Below are positions 37,301 to 49,129 of a stretch of 64,000 bases of DNA, piece after piece (the stretch's first letter is position 1; each line of letters starts with the position of its first letter). The stretch lies in the NCBI GenBank assembly GCA_011800805.1, contig MPNW01000199.1, positions 1-64,000 on the forward strand, given 5' to 3'. Under the pieces are notes generated by a model, which did not search any database, had not been told where the DNA came from, and saw nothing but the letters and a program-made list of their open reading frames with translations. The DNA comes from Hirudo medicinalis (taxonomy: Eukaryota; Annelida; Clitellata; Hirudinida; Hirudinidae). The translations under genes were made by a program, and so were the position numbers.

Positions 37301-40300
37301 ATTTACGGATAACACCGAATCGGCCGAAACCGACTTGCGTTGGTTGCAGGAGAATGTCGCTTGATTAAAAATAAGATGCTCAAAAGATAGTGCGGTACTA
37401 TGGCAACATAACCTGGTGAAATCGAATTGGTTCATAATATTTGTGGATGGTGACATCTACAAAAAGAGAGAATTGGCTTCATGATTTGGCAGCAAAGAAG
37501 GATTTCATAAGACCAAATAAACCATCCATCAGTACAAGACCATTATTATCATATTCCAATGTTATAATGTTACAATTCCAATGTTCCTGCATGTGGCAGT
37601 AAAAAGCAACCCATCTTGCACTTGAAAGAGCACAAGAGCCCCTGGAAAGGAGAGCTACAATTAGTCATAAAAGGGGAGTAGTTTAGCAAAAGAAAACATC
37701 GATTAATTATTAAATTAGTCCTTGTAGACATGCCGTGAGAATGAAATGTAACAACCAATATCTGAGAGAAGCTTGAGAGTCTGAGGAACCAAAATAATAG
37801 CTACAGTTTTGAGAGCAAATTCAAAATGCATAAATTCATCCTGTTTAAAAAAAAAACAAGCAAAAATGTTGTTGAGCAAAAGTGGACATCCATCTATCCA
37901 ATTGTCTGACCCACTCGAGCTAAAATAACTGGGTCCTCATTACGGCGACTGTTTTGTGATCCTCTGTTATATACACAGAGTGTACAGGCTATCAAATTTT
38001 GTTTGTTCTGACATGAATTTCTAGTGTCTAGCTATTAAAATTGGTCCAACTCTACAGTAGAATTTAAATTCTGGCATGTTCACCTGAGCAAATGTTGTCT
38101 TAATTTAATTAATTTGGACAAATATGATACATTTCAAAATATTTGAGCACTATACAATATACTAGGTGGATGATAACTAAGAAAAAAATAACTAAAACAT
38201 CGTTTATATTATTTTTTTGATAAATTATCACTAAGCTTCAAAGAAATCACTTCAATAAATATTTGACAACACTCAGTAGAGAAGCAATTTGATGAAGCAG
38301 TTGATGAATGTTTCTTGATAACGACCACTAAGTGCCAAAAAAGGATCATTGTTAAACACATAAGTGAAAACATCAACCACATAAGCACTCCATGTAACTT
38401 TTACAGAGCAATCCATTTTCGTGTTACTCAAGAATTCCACATCATTTAGAGTGCACAAAACGAAAGTTCACATTTTAGAAGATTTTGTAGGTTTTAGTTT
38501 GATACACTTCAAAAGTTATTTAGACAAAAATATGTGCTGCTATCTGGTGATAATGTCATTGTTTTGACATTATTAAGTAAAAGATTGCGTATAATTAACA
38601 TTGTCTTATTATAAGCATGATTCATCCAATACATCCTGATGACAACCAAGCAATAAATTCAATTAAAAGCCAATAATTACTCCTTAAAGCAAGCACATGT
38701 GGAATATGATCGGAGCAAAACAATAATAAAAGGAAAAAGAAATAAAAAGATAAACTGCATAATTATAAAAAAAAGATAAACTGCATAATTGTAATAAAAA
38801 GAAAAACTGCATAAATGTAATAAAAAGAGAAACTGCAAGTAGCTAATTTGTTCGTGAGTGGCAGAACGACTGCGGGCACAAGTGTATCTATTAATAAACA
38901 GTGGAAAACAGTTTTGTTGGTGTGTGACTCATCCTAAAGGGCTTGGTAGCAATAATGATGTCTTTTAACCCATAAGAAACCAGTGTTTTGAATATAGAGA
39001 AAAACTCAATGTTTTGCAAAGAATTAATTAATACCAAATACAATTTAATTAGAGAAGTTGAGGATGTCAATGCTTAGAGGCACAAATAAAGCGGACATTT
39101 AAGGCAAGACTGTAACGAATGCACTCCTAACACATTTGCAAGTCAATTATCTCAGTACATCCTGCCTAGGTATAGTAAATTCATTATGGAAAGAAAGAAC
39201 TTGAAGCATAATAAGACTACTTTGTCCTTAAAATAATTCCTGCTAACTCCACTTACAAAATGTTTTTATGGCTGCAATGTTCAAAACAATCAAAGCCCAG
39301 AGAAAGCTATATTAAGAAACATCTCAGGGAGGATCGTCATGGACATGGATCTAAAAATCCCAAGCAAATTTTGTCCTGCTGTGAAGAAGTGACATTCCAT
39401 TTACCAACTCAGCTATTACTAAACTGGAGCATGAAGAATATTCACCAACGAATAGGAAGCATCCAATTCAAGCTTTAAGAGAAACTTGAAAAAAAGAATA
39501 GCTTATTATTCAACAGGTGAACTAGAACAATTTTATCTCTCCCTCAACTTTTCTTTAAAATCCTTTCAATTCTGATAAAACATTATGCCAAAAAACTGAC
39601 AAATCTAACATCCAAAGATTCAACTGATGTTAATATTTTTGGAAATCATATCTTTAAATACTTATTCATTATACATTATTCAAACATACTTAACATACAT
39701 AATAGTTAAATAATTAACAACATTTTGTGAGAAAAACCATAACATTAACTCAATCTCTCTCAGAAATAATCATTCTTGCCAAAAAGAATCAAAATACAAG
39801 AATTCCTACTCATCATTCTTATTTAAAATGGCTGATTTAATTTCAAGCAAACACTTTTAAGCTATTCATGAGCTACTGAGTATTCATGAGCTATTAGTAT
39901 TAGCACTGAGGGAAGTGCTTCAAAAAAAACATCAATTAAAATAATGTAAAACTTGTTTAAAATAAGGTAAAAATCATTGTCACACTAAAAACATGGAATT
40001 CACTTGCATTTTCAACTAAAAAAAAATCATGGGTCATATAAAGATGAGTTATTTTTGTTGGCTTACCAATGCAGAGAATATTGAAGCAGAAACCATCTAG
40101 TACAGATTTGTTAACAAGTTGATCAGGCAGACTGTCAAAGCCAACATGGCCCGAAAGATTCAGACTTCTCATATTTTCCTGAGCAAAAAACAACAAAATT
40201 GGACTTGACTGAAATTTATAACATTTGGTGCTTAGTAAAATTATCATTTTCTCAAGCTCAGTCTTATCAGCATAAAGCGCTCATCCAAAGATGTTAAAAA

Positions 40301-40474
40301 ATCATCAATCCTATTTTAACTCCTACATAGAATGAGCCGAATAAAACCGCAGGATCAAGTTTGCGTTACTTTGAAGCCATACGTTTTGATCAACTGTATT
40401 TAACGGTATTTTAAAATAAATATAAAATAAAATGAAAAACTTACACCAGCAGCGGGCTTCTTTGTATCAATCAT
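28312..40474 (-). CDS. Septin, SEPT6/8/11 group, complete
   Basis: Filament-forming GTPase of the cytoskeleton and cell cortex. Ten exons on the minus strand, 5' to 3': 40474-40445, 40178-40067, 31573-31460, 30806-30584, 30300-30183, 30058-29969, 29596-29500, 29129-28973, 28764-28632, 28473-28312. They total 1,236 nt (411 residues), all in phase with GT-AG borders. Motifs in order: [17 protein letters not shown]-loop [10 protein letters not shown]3 [31 protein letters not shown]4-region GKAD (AKAD is the commoner septin form); QYPWGTVQ; then a charged coiled coil ([16 protein letters not shown]) ending in a Lys run. Length and motifs agree with the SEPT6/8/11 group. The start is the only Met before the conserved block with a perfect GTAAGT donor. 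It is unusual for one 8.5-kb intron and an alternative first exon inside it. Confidence 0.95.
32191..32497 (+). repeat. tRNA-derived SINE-like element (fullest copy)
   Basis: The head has A-box-like GCATGGTCTAAAGG and a perfect B box GGATTCGAATCCC (32252-32264). The body (GGCCGAAT..GGTAATGGCAAC..) ends with GCGCTATATAAATGG twice and a GTACATTTA tail. The body reappears at 62750-62895 and the head at 953-1063. This is the architecture of a Pol III SINE. Transcription and activity are not shown. Confidence 0.7.
35542..35686 (-). CDS. Candidate alternative first coding exon of the septin
   Basis: On the minus strand an ATG at 35686 opens 145 nt ending in codons for FNILCIG and a GTAGAT donor in phase 1. 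This is the same peptide, border and phase as constitutive exon 2 (40178-40067). Splicing to the P-loop exon at 31573 would give a 412-residue septin. Its N-terminus begins [20 protein letters not shown] and lacks the [16 protein letters not shown] block. The seven shared codons differ at three positions, all synonymous. A stop lies in frame eight codons upstream of the ATG, as expected for a first exon. No transcript evidence is available here. Confidence 0.65.
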
Positions 40475-42386
40475 TTGAGAATAATAAATGTCTTAATGGC
40501 CAAACCGGAAAACAAAACAGTGACTAATGGGCCAGAAGCTGCAGAATTCGTTTCGAATTTAAGTTTCATATTGGTTGAACAATAAATATGAACAAATAGT
40601 TAAAATAATTTTAACTTTTACGTATAAAATTTCAGTTTTTAATTGATTAAATTTTATTTAAATAAAAATGTAAAACAATGTAAATAATTTAATTCGTTCG
40701 TAAACCTAGTTGAATAACGTGAATAATAAAATACAACAAAATTTAAACTCTAACATCAATAACGAAAAAAATGATTCATAGTTATGAATGTTATTAATTT
40801 TTTGTTTGGGCCGAAACGTTCGGTGACAGGACCAAAGTCTGTAAGAACCTCCGGTTTTTATATTAAAATTTTTAAAACAGTTAAAAGAGTTAAAATGCTT
40901 ATACCTGTTATTAATGATTTAAAAAGCCGAAAAAGAATAGACAGAGTAAATACTTTAATAATCTAAAAATAGATACTTTTAATAATCTAAAAATAAGTCT
41001 TTCTATTTCTATCAAACGTGTAATGTCTTTACATCTAATAAAACTCTGAATCGTTACACGGTCTGCTGAACCTGTTTAGCTGACTTTTTGGTTGTTTTTT
41101 TATGCAATATCTCGACATAAGCGAGATTTCTTATTTTTAGTCTTCTGGTGTGAAGGAAGAAATCGCATGGTGTTATTTAACGTTGCAGAAAAATTAGTCT
41201 AACATATCATTTACCTCGTTCCAATGATCAGACCGTATCCTGTAGGGATACTTAATCAATGCCTTTTTTTATGGCCAATCAAATGGAAAAGCTGGCTTTT
41301 TCTTGTCATATCTTGTGTCGGGGTGTATCTCCCCAACTGGTTATAGACTTGACCACGGACGTCTCATGACGTTTTGTTTGATTTTGCATGACCAATTTGG
41401 ACTAACTTGGTTGCTTGATGTAAACAATCTTCCCATGGGGAAGTAGTGCAGTTACTGCTTACCTATACACAAATTATTATGTTAATAGAAAAATTGATCA
41501 TTGTAATTATCTCCATGGATTGTTTGGAGTGAAAGATTTCAGTCCTTTTTTAATTATTTGATGTTAAAGTTTGCTTTTATGCGCCTGAAATGTACGATTT
41601 CGATATTTTGCCTCGATATTTCGATATGATGCGTTTGAACGAAAAAAATGCGTTTTATCAAGATATTTAGGTGCCTGAGATCTTAATCACTGCCATTGGG
41701 ACAGGCGCTATCTTTTGAAGAACCATGAATATTGGAAATGATTAGAACCAGATTGAAATACCTGTTCATTTAACATCCGCCTAATCAACGGGTGTGCCCC
41801 CGAGAACGTAAGGAGTTTGGGTCGAAGCGTTCGGTGACAGGGGCACTCCTCTAATGATTCCCTGTCGGTAGGCTCCGTTGCAGGAGTTAGTTACTGCACT
41901 GAGGCATTGGCCATTTGGCGCTCGGGAATAGACCATTGACAACCGGGAAAGAGTGGTGACGATCTGGACAGATGGGTGATGGCTCGGAAAGGCGAATTTC
42001 GCGAATTCGCTGTTTCCTCCGTGACTTTTCGCTAGAAGCAAGAAAATGGTCATGTCGTCAAGTTTTACGAGGGTTTGCACCCCCGTAAAATCTGAAATGA
42101 CGTCCCGGGTGGCTTAGTTTCAATGACGACTGAGGCTATTTTGTGAGGGTTATTTGCAAAGATGTAATGTTTAAGTGCGTAACGTAAATGTAACGATGAA
42201 CCGGGCTGTCAGGGTATTCAAATATATGTGTAGTTTGGTGAGTAAAAAGACTCTCATTATTAAAAAGGTCTCTGAGAAGATATTGAATCAACTAAATAAA
42301 CAATGCTAGTGGTAGACTCGTACAAAAGCAACACAAATTATTACAAAGGTAATAGAGACTTTTACGTTATATTGCCAATTCTAATA
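40475..42386. other. Spacer between septin start and apyrase B
   Basis: It is AT-rich to about 41700, then changes to higher GC at 41780-42110. A 26-bp word built on CCGAAACGTTCGGTGACAGG occurs at 40805-40830 and again, with two mismatches, at 41816-41841. The minus frame 41781-42080 (99 codons) overlaps the second copy and matches no family I know. The septin promoter should lie just above 40474. Confidence 0.55.
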
Positions 42387-45300
42387 TTATAATAATCTCT
42401 CAATTCCCGCTTGGTCCATGTGTGGATATCTTTCATTAAATTCGATTCCCTCATATTTGTTGGTGGAGAACATTGTGTCTCCAAGTAGGACTTGGTAGGA
42501 TTTGCCAAACCTAAGGATATTGTAAACGCCAATATATGATTGGGTCTCTTTTCCTATCTCTACTGTTCTCAACACCACAAGAATCTTCGGTTCTTTAATC
42601 GGTATGAACTTTATTGCTGATGCACCTCTTTCTTTAACAAGAGGTCCTAAGTGGTGCACCCAAACTTTCTTCGAGCTCTGATGTCTTACAAGAAATAGAT
42701 TGGTTCCTTGTATTTCTTCAATCTTGGGATCAAAAGCCACTTCGCTGGCCTTCCTTGGCAGAAAATACCATCTCCTCCCGTGCTTGTCGTACTCCACTGC
42801 CTCGTGAACAAGAAATCCTGAAACGAAACTTCATCATTTAACGATAAATATTGTAATCTTACATTAAATAAATAATATAACCTCATATTGTAAATATTGT
42901 ATTATAATATTGTAAAAAATACAAAGTGAAGTCTTTAAACAATACTTAAAGCTTTTGCAAATAATTGTATTTTGTATCACTTGTTCCAAAAATATTTTAT
43001 TCTAGGACTTCAAAGTCTTCGGAATATCATAAATCATCAAGAAATGGAAACATTTTATCTAAACTTGGAAAAATTAAATGAAACTGATTGATGTTGGTGA
43101 GGGCGTTCTTGCTTTATTTTTCGATCTACAAAAAGCTTTTGATACAGTTAATCATAAAATATTGTTATGTAAACTTGAATCTTATGGTCTTAGAGGTGTT
43201 GTTTTAAATTGGTTTCAAAATTATTTATCTAATAGAGGACAAAGACTCGTGTATAATGATGTTTGTTCCTCTGATACTGTTATTGATTATGGTGTTCCTC
43301 AGGGCTCTATTTTGGGTCCTCTTTTATTCCTCATTTATATTAATGATTTTCAGTGTTCTTCGAGTTTAATCAAACTGTTANCTCTAAAATTATTCTCGAT
43401 TCAATGTTATGGCCCTAGACTTTACTCCTCTATACCTTCATCTATCAAAGATCTAATTCAATTAAATACATGTCCTTTTAATTTGCTTTATTTATTGTTT
43501 AAAAAGTCATATAAACAATATTTATTGCGTGGAATTGTATAGTTTATGATTTTGTAAATTACTCTTTGTAAAAGCTTCCTGTATATAATAATTTATTTGG
43601 ATCAGTCTGATAGCGGAAGGGTGCGCTTCCTTAAGGCTGGCCCTTTGAGTTTATTTGAATTTGTTTTAATGCTTTTGCTTTGTATATAACAGCTTGTTTG
43701 TTTTGTATATAACAGTTTGTTTGTTTGAATCAATAAAACTCAAAAACCACAAAAAAAGGATGAAAAAGGTCGAGTTTTTAGGGAGATTCCGGCGAATCTT
43801 GAAGATGAGATGGCGTTTCAAGAGGATTTATTTATTATCATTTATTATATTATTATTTATTTATTTATTTATTTATTTGAGCTGGAAGCATGTAATCAGA
43901 CATCTGATGCATCCTGAGAAAACAAGTACTGACAAGCATTGGCAATAAAAACGATAGCATAAGTACACGAGCAAGCCTCCCTGTCCCAATGTACATTAGC
44001 ATCAACCACAAGAAAGGCATAAAGCTCAATTACGATAACCGTGGATGTTTTCGCAAAAATCCTGAATTCAATCTGCACTAAAATACCTGGCAATAACCTA
44101 AAAGCCGCAATATAATTTGGTAGTTTTAATTTGCTGACGTTAATATTTGATAACGTAATCTGTCCGGTGAAAGATTAGAATGCACTTAATCGTCAATTTT
44201 GAGAAGATTTTGTATAAATACATGTAATTTCTAATCAGCCACTAATTTGCAATAATGAATATGAATTCATTCGTAGTTCCCAAGAATAGGTCATGTACAA
44301 AAAAAGGGGCAACCAAAACAACGAATTGTTTTTGTTTATCAATAATCGATATTTTTGCATTATTTTCTGAAAAACCAAAAGTTTTGAAAATGAAATTGGC
44401 TAATCTTAAACCTAATATTACCCAAAATCATTAAGTTAATCCGTTTTGTTTATTATATATATTATATACATTATTAAAAGACTCAAAGATGTAATCTCAG
44501 AAATGTCAGCTTATTTAGTTAACAAATAAAAAGTGAGAGGTAACAAAAGCAAGTGAACAACATGATGCAACGAAATATTAATTTAGCTAAATTATAATAT
44601 TAATATTTTATAAATATTAAATGCAATTTTAAACCTGGAAATCTATGCCTGGAAGAAATTCTTAGCTCTCTATAAATATGACTCCAATTCCTATGAATCA
44701 CAGCTCCATCCCTGGTCAGGATCTTAATCCATTCATAGTTGCGATGTCTAACAGTGCCATCGTCGTTCGTGCGTGGTCTTCCGTGCGAGCCGATGTACAT
44801 CCTACCTTTCCTAACAGTCATCCATTCACATTTAAATCCTGAAATAAATGTTTGATTAACTAAATAGATGCATTACGAAGATGTGTAATTTTAATGAGAA
44901 ATAATATGCAACCGTCGTCGATACTTCCGTCGCCATCATTCAATTTCGCGAATTCCTTGATACTAGTCAAGTTTTCATTGAATTTGTAAACAATTCCAGT
45001 TTTATCATCGCATGTGTAAAGTTCATCATGGAAATTAACTAAATCTGAGAGTTCCAGTCCTCTTGAACCCATTTTACAATCGATTTGAAGCTCTTGTTCG
45101 GGACCTTTTTCAAATGATGCAACAGCAAAGTCATAGCTGATGGATATATTTCCTTGCAAAACATAACTTCGGCATTTGGCTTGGTCTGGTACTATAGACT
45201 TTTTATCCAGATCAGCCACAAGAGTTACTCTCCACCTTCTACCTCTCAAATAATTCAATTCTTGATCTTCATTTAGAGACCTTTTAATGACTTGAAATAC

Positions 45301-45647
45301 AATCATGTTTTAATTAAATGTTTCATGTTCGTTCGAACAAATACATAAACTAGAATAACTTGTTCATAGCTTTTAAAGAAATTAGTAATTTGAAGGTAGT
45401 TATATTTTTATGCACTTATTACAACTTGTTGTTTGATCAAAAATATAAAAAATTAAGTCTTAAATAATTTTTAGTAATGTCTAGACTACCAAGAAAAAAC
45501 ATGGACTGATTAGAATACATTCTTTCACGACGTCCGCAATTGTGTCCCAATTAAATGAGAACATTTTTTCAATATCTGAAATGAATTCGAGTTACCTCTG
45601 CACGTCATCAAACTGCACACGAACAGAACAAACAAGAATCTCAGCAT
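42387..45647 (-). CDS. Apyrase B: secreted calcium-activated-nucleotidase family protein
   Basis: Ca-dependent hydrolase family for nucleoside di/triphosphates (bed-bug apyrase/CANT1 family). Exons on the minus strand: 45647-45596, 45290-44913, 44838-44635, 42817-42387. They total 1,065 nt (354 residues), all phase 1 junctions. Exon 1 is a signal peptide (MLRFLFVLFVCSLMTC). Conserved elements: [60 protein letters not shown]. It is the most diverged copy: the usual KGRGMEL reads GSRGLEL, the GLGKEW position reads SHGRPR, and there is a C-terminal extension after GIEF. Donors after exons 2 and 3 are weak (GTTGCA, GTTTAA). It could be an enzyme with altered specificity or a non-catalytic paralogue. 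Confidence 0.85.
43078..43542 (+). mobile_element. Non-LTR retrotransposon reverse-transcriptase fragment
   Basis: The frame carries the RT block FDLQKAFDTVNHKILL, followed by WFQNYLSNRGQRL and GVPQGSILGPLLFLIYIND. After a single N at 43381 it continues with the C-terminal 'YGPRLYSSIPSSIKDL' type end. The catalytic (F/Y)xDD block that should follow is missing. Either the element is internally deleted or the N hides a contig join. It lies in the last intron of apyrase B in the opposite orientation. Confidence 0.85.
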
Positions 45648-45690
45648 CCTGTGATTATCAAAAGTGAGTTATCATGAAGCTTCATTTGTG

Positions 45691-45698
45691 CTTTTATA
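45691..45698 (-). promoter_or_regulatory. TATA box of apyrase B
   Basis: Minus-strand TATAAAAG sits about 45 bp upstream of the start codon at 45647, implying a very short 5' leader. Confidence 0.5.
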
Positions 45699-45992
45699 AG
45701 TTACTTAGAGCTCATTCGTTGAGAAAGGTATATATGAATATATACGAATATATATATATATCACAAAAATATGCATCGCATATAAATATTTATAGATAGT
45801 TCAATATATTTATAAGTTTCCTTATTTAAAGGTTGAAATCACATGAAATTACAACCAATCGGTAAGTGGTTGAAACCCCCAAAAATTACATGAAATATTC
45901 AATTTTTAAGACGGACTGTTTATAATTAATTTATTCAAATTAATTCAAAGTTAGTCTCCTCTCTTTGTTTACATTGGTGAACATTTTGCTCA

Positions 45993-47691
45993 TTAAATAA
46001 ATTCGATTCCTTCAAATTTTTCATTACAAATGAAATCTTCCTGCAGAAGAACGTGTCCGTTGATGTTGTAAACTCCAATGTAGGATTCCACTTGGGTTCC
46101 AACTTCAACCGTTTTCAAGGCTACAAATATGTGATCCTTGGAATTAGGAACAAATTTGAATGAAGAGAATCCTCTACTGATATTAAGGGGTCCGATCTCT
46201 TTCTTGATCACTTTTGTAAATTTTTCGTCGGTTCTAAGGAGCAAGTTACCACATCTTTTCTCATCCTTGGTGTCGTCATATGTTTCTGTGCTGACTTTTC
46301 TTGGTAAAAAGAACCATTTTTGATGCACGTCACTCCACACAGCTGATTCGTGGAAAAAATATCCTGCGTGTTTCACAAGCATTGTTGAAATATCCCATTT
46401 GAATATATTTTATTGTTTATCACTAAGTTACTAATCAGTTTTTAACTGATGCGATTCAAACAACAAATTCGTCATTATAAAACCCCAAGCATTAAAGCTT
46501 TTTATAAAGTTGGGAGAAATATACGGTTAAAATAAGAAATATTTTCAAACCAGGCGGCCCATAGCCACTCTGAGTTCTCAGTGCCAAGTAATTGTCAGTC
46601 CAATTGATGTGCCTAACAAGTCCGAGCTGATCAACGACCTTGATCCACTCAGGATCATGGTTCATAAACTCTCCTGTCTTTGTTGTCCACTCTTTTCCAG
46701 TTGATCCAATCCAGAGCANNNNNNNNNNNNNNNNNNNNNNNNNNNNNNNNNNNNNNNNNNNNNNNNNNNNNNNNNNNNNNNNNNNNNNNNNNNNNNNNNN
46801 NNNNNNNNNNNNNNNNNNNNNNNNNNNNNNNNNNNNNNNNNNNNNNNNNNNNNNNNNNNNNNNNNNNNNNNNNNNNNNNNNNNNNNNNNNNNNNNNNNNN
46901 NNNNNNNNNNNNNNNNNNNNNNNNNNNNNNNNNNNNNNNNNNNNNNNNNNNNNNNNNNNNNNNNNNNNNNNNNNNNNNNNNNNNNNNNNNNNNNNNNNNN
47001 NNNNNNNNNNNNNNNNNNNNNNNNNNNNNNNNNNNNNNNNNNNNNNNNNNNNNNNNNNNNNNNNNNNNNNNNNNNNNNNNNNNNNNNNNNNNNNNNNNNN
47101 NNNNNNNNNNNNNNNNNNNNNNNNNNNNNNNNNNNNNNNNNNNNNNNNNNNNNNNNNNNNNNNNNNNNNNNNNNNNNNNNNNNNNNNNNNNNNNNNNNNN
47201 NNNNNNNNNNNNNNNNNNNNNNNNNNNNNNNNNNNNNNNNNNNNNNNNNNNNNNNNNNNNNNNNNNNNNNNNNNNNNNNNNNNNNNNNNNNNNNNNNNNN
47301 NNNNNNNNNNNNNNNNNNNNNNNNNNNNNNNNNNNNNNNNNNNNNNNNNNNNNNNNNNNNNNNNNNNNNNNNNNNNNNNNNNNNNNNNNNNNNNNNNNNN
47401 NNNNNNNNNNNNNNNNNNNNNNNNNNNNNNNNNNNNNNNNNNNNNNNNNNNNNNNNNNNNNNNNNNNNNNNNNNNNNNNNNNNNNNNNNNNNNNNNNNNN
47501 NNNNNNNNNNNNNNNNNNNNNNNNNNNNNNNNNNNNNNNNNNNNNNNNNNNNNNNNNNNNNNNNNNNNNNNNNNNNNNNNNNNNNNNNNNNNNNNNNNNN
47601 NNNNNNNNNNNNNNNNNNNNNNTTTCTATGATTAGCTCTTACCTTCACTCAAATTCAGAATTAGCAGGAATACTGATACTTTGGCAATCAT
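45993..47691 (-). CDS. Apyrase C: secreted apyrase-family protein, interrupted by assembly gap
   Basis: Visible exons on the minus strand: 47691-47643 (signal peptide MIAKVSVFLLILNLSEG), then the gap, then the 204-nt-type exon from inside the gap to 46551 (LWIGSTGKEWTTKTGEF..), and the last exon 46363-45993 (371 nt; WFFLPRKVSTETYDD.., KFEGIEFI, stop). The exon holding [13 protein letters not shown] and DGDG must be within the N run. The last exon has exactly the same length as that of apyrase D and is very similar to it at DNA level. Intron phases match its paralogues. Confidence 0.85.
46719..47622. other. Assembly gap (904 N) inside apyrase C
   Basis: It hides the second exon and part of the third exon of apyrase C. 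It falls in the middle of near-identical paralogues, a usual cause of assembly breaks. Confidence 0.95.
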
Positions 47692-49129
47692 TCTTAATTG
47701 ATTCTATTTTGTCGGTTCTTAAATAGAAATTATTTTAGACGATTTATTATAGGGACTTAACAGTGCTAATGATGTAACCACACAGACAAATCAAGATATA
47801 GAAAACCTTAGAATTTCCGGGTTGTTAATGACAAACACGAGTCCTTACTTCACATTTACATCGTTTCTGTACAAAAGAAATCTCCATTCAACAGTGAAAA
47901 TTTCTCTCAAATATTGATTTCAAATATATAGGTGACTATTCCAATCTCTATTAACTCCTTATGCAATAATATTTCCTACTCATTATCCGGTTTCATCATC
48001 TGCTTTACCAAAGCTTGACTATAATCCTCATGTCAAGCTCGTGAGATCAAAAATCAGACCAGAGCAAAACCTTTGTTAATCGGTTTAAACAAGTAACCAT
48101 CGTCATCTTAAAATTTGAGCTTCTTCAAACAAATGACAAATAAATATAATACACTAATGTGTACGGCTATTAAACACGAACAAGCAAGCTTACTTTGTTA
48201 GGTTAACAATAATAATATGATGCAAGTAATATTAAAATTAGATCACCTACAATTCCACGGACCGGAATTATTAAACGACTTTATTAAGGTATAAACATTA
48301 TTATTAAGCGACACGAATTTTGAAAGAAAATTCACCTGCCTTTTATCAACTAGTCTCAGGCCAAGATCAATGATCAATATTTTCAGCAGAACTTTTTTCG
48401 CTTACCGTTATTTAGTAATCAATAAATTTTTATTATATTAATTGTTCATGTTTAACGGATAGGATATACACGTATTATATCAACAATTTTATTTGGTCAT
48501 CAAAATTTAATTGTCCCACTCAATTTTTAAATTTTCAAATTTTATATTTCTGTTCAGGTGAGATGACCTTCTGATATCATTTTGAAATTCAATTTTTAGA
48601 ATTGAACCAAACGTGAATATAAAGTTTGGAACACGTCACTTTCTCAGTTGTGTGGGATACTGATACTTCATCAAAGAGAATCCACAACAATTTCCATAAG
48701 GAAAAGTTTGATTTTTAATGTGAGTATATTTCTGTTATGTTTATGCAAACTTTAAACAGTTAGTACCTTAGTTTGGTCATTCCTTAGTCATTCCTTATTT
48801 GACTAATTTCAAAATTTAAAAAAAATTATCCAATAATGGAATTATCTAATTTTTTACTTATTAAAATTTTAATTTATGATGGTTTGCTTCAAGTTAAAAT
48901 ATTTTGATTTTTATTATATCAGCCTATTTATTAATATTTTAATATGTTTTCAAGCATTACACATTTTATAAATTTCCAACATTTTAGGATTAATCAATCA
49001 GTAATTGATCGAAAATCCAAAAATCTAACTAAACTTTTTATTTTAAGACCAAAACAACTTTTATTGTTTAAAATCTGATTAGTTGAGGGCTTAATATTTA
49101 ATTGTTAATTACGCCGAATATTACGTAAG
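47692..49129. other. Spacer between apyrases C and D
   Basis: AT-rich DNA without a recognised gene. It should contain the promoter of C (minus strand) and the 3' end of D. Confidence 0.6.
47718..47726 (-). promoter_or_regulatory. TATA-like element of apyrase C
   Basis: Minus-strand CTATTTAAG lies about 30 bp above the start codon at 47691. It is a weak match and rests on analogy with the neighbouring copies. Confidence 0.3.

Larger units (their letters stand above)
31574..40066. other. 8.5-kb septin intron
   Basis: This intron separates the exon ending NILCIG from the P-loop exon. It contains the SINE-like copy at 32200-32495, the alternative exon at 35542-35686 and otherwise unremarkable AT-rich DNA. 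No other gene is recognised on either strand, although several short open frames occur. Confidence 0.7.

Noticed and set aside
46640..47726. Long frames crossing the second N run
   Set aside because: They exist only because N translates as unknown; the real content is apyrase C on the minus strand.
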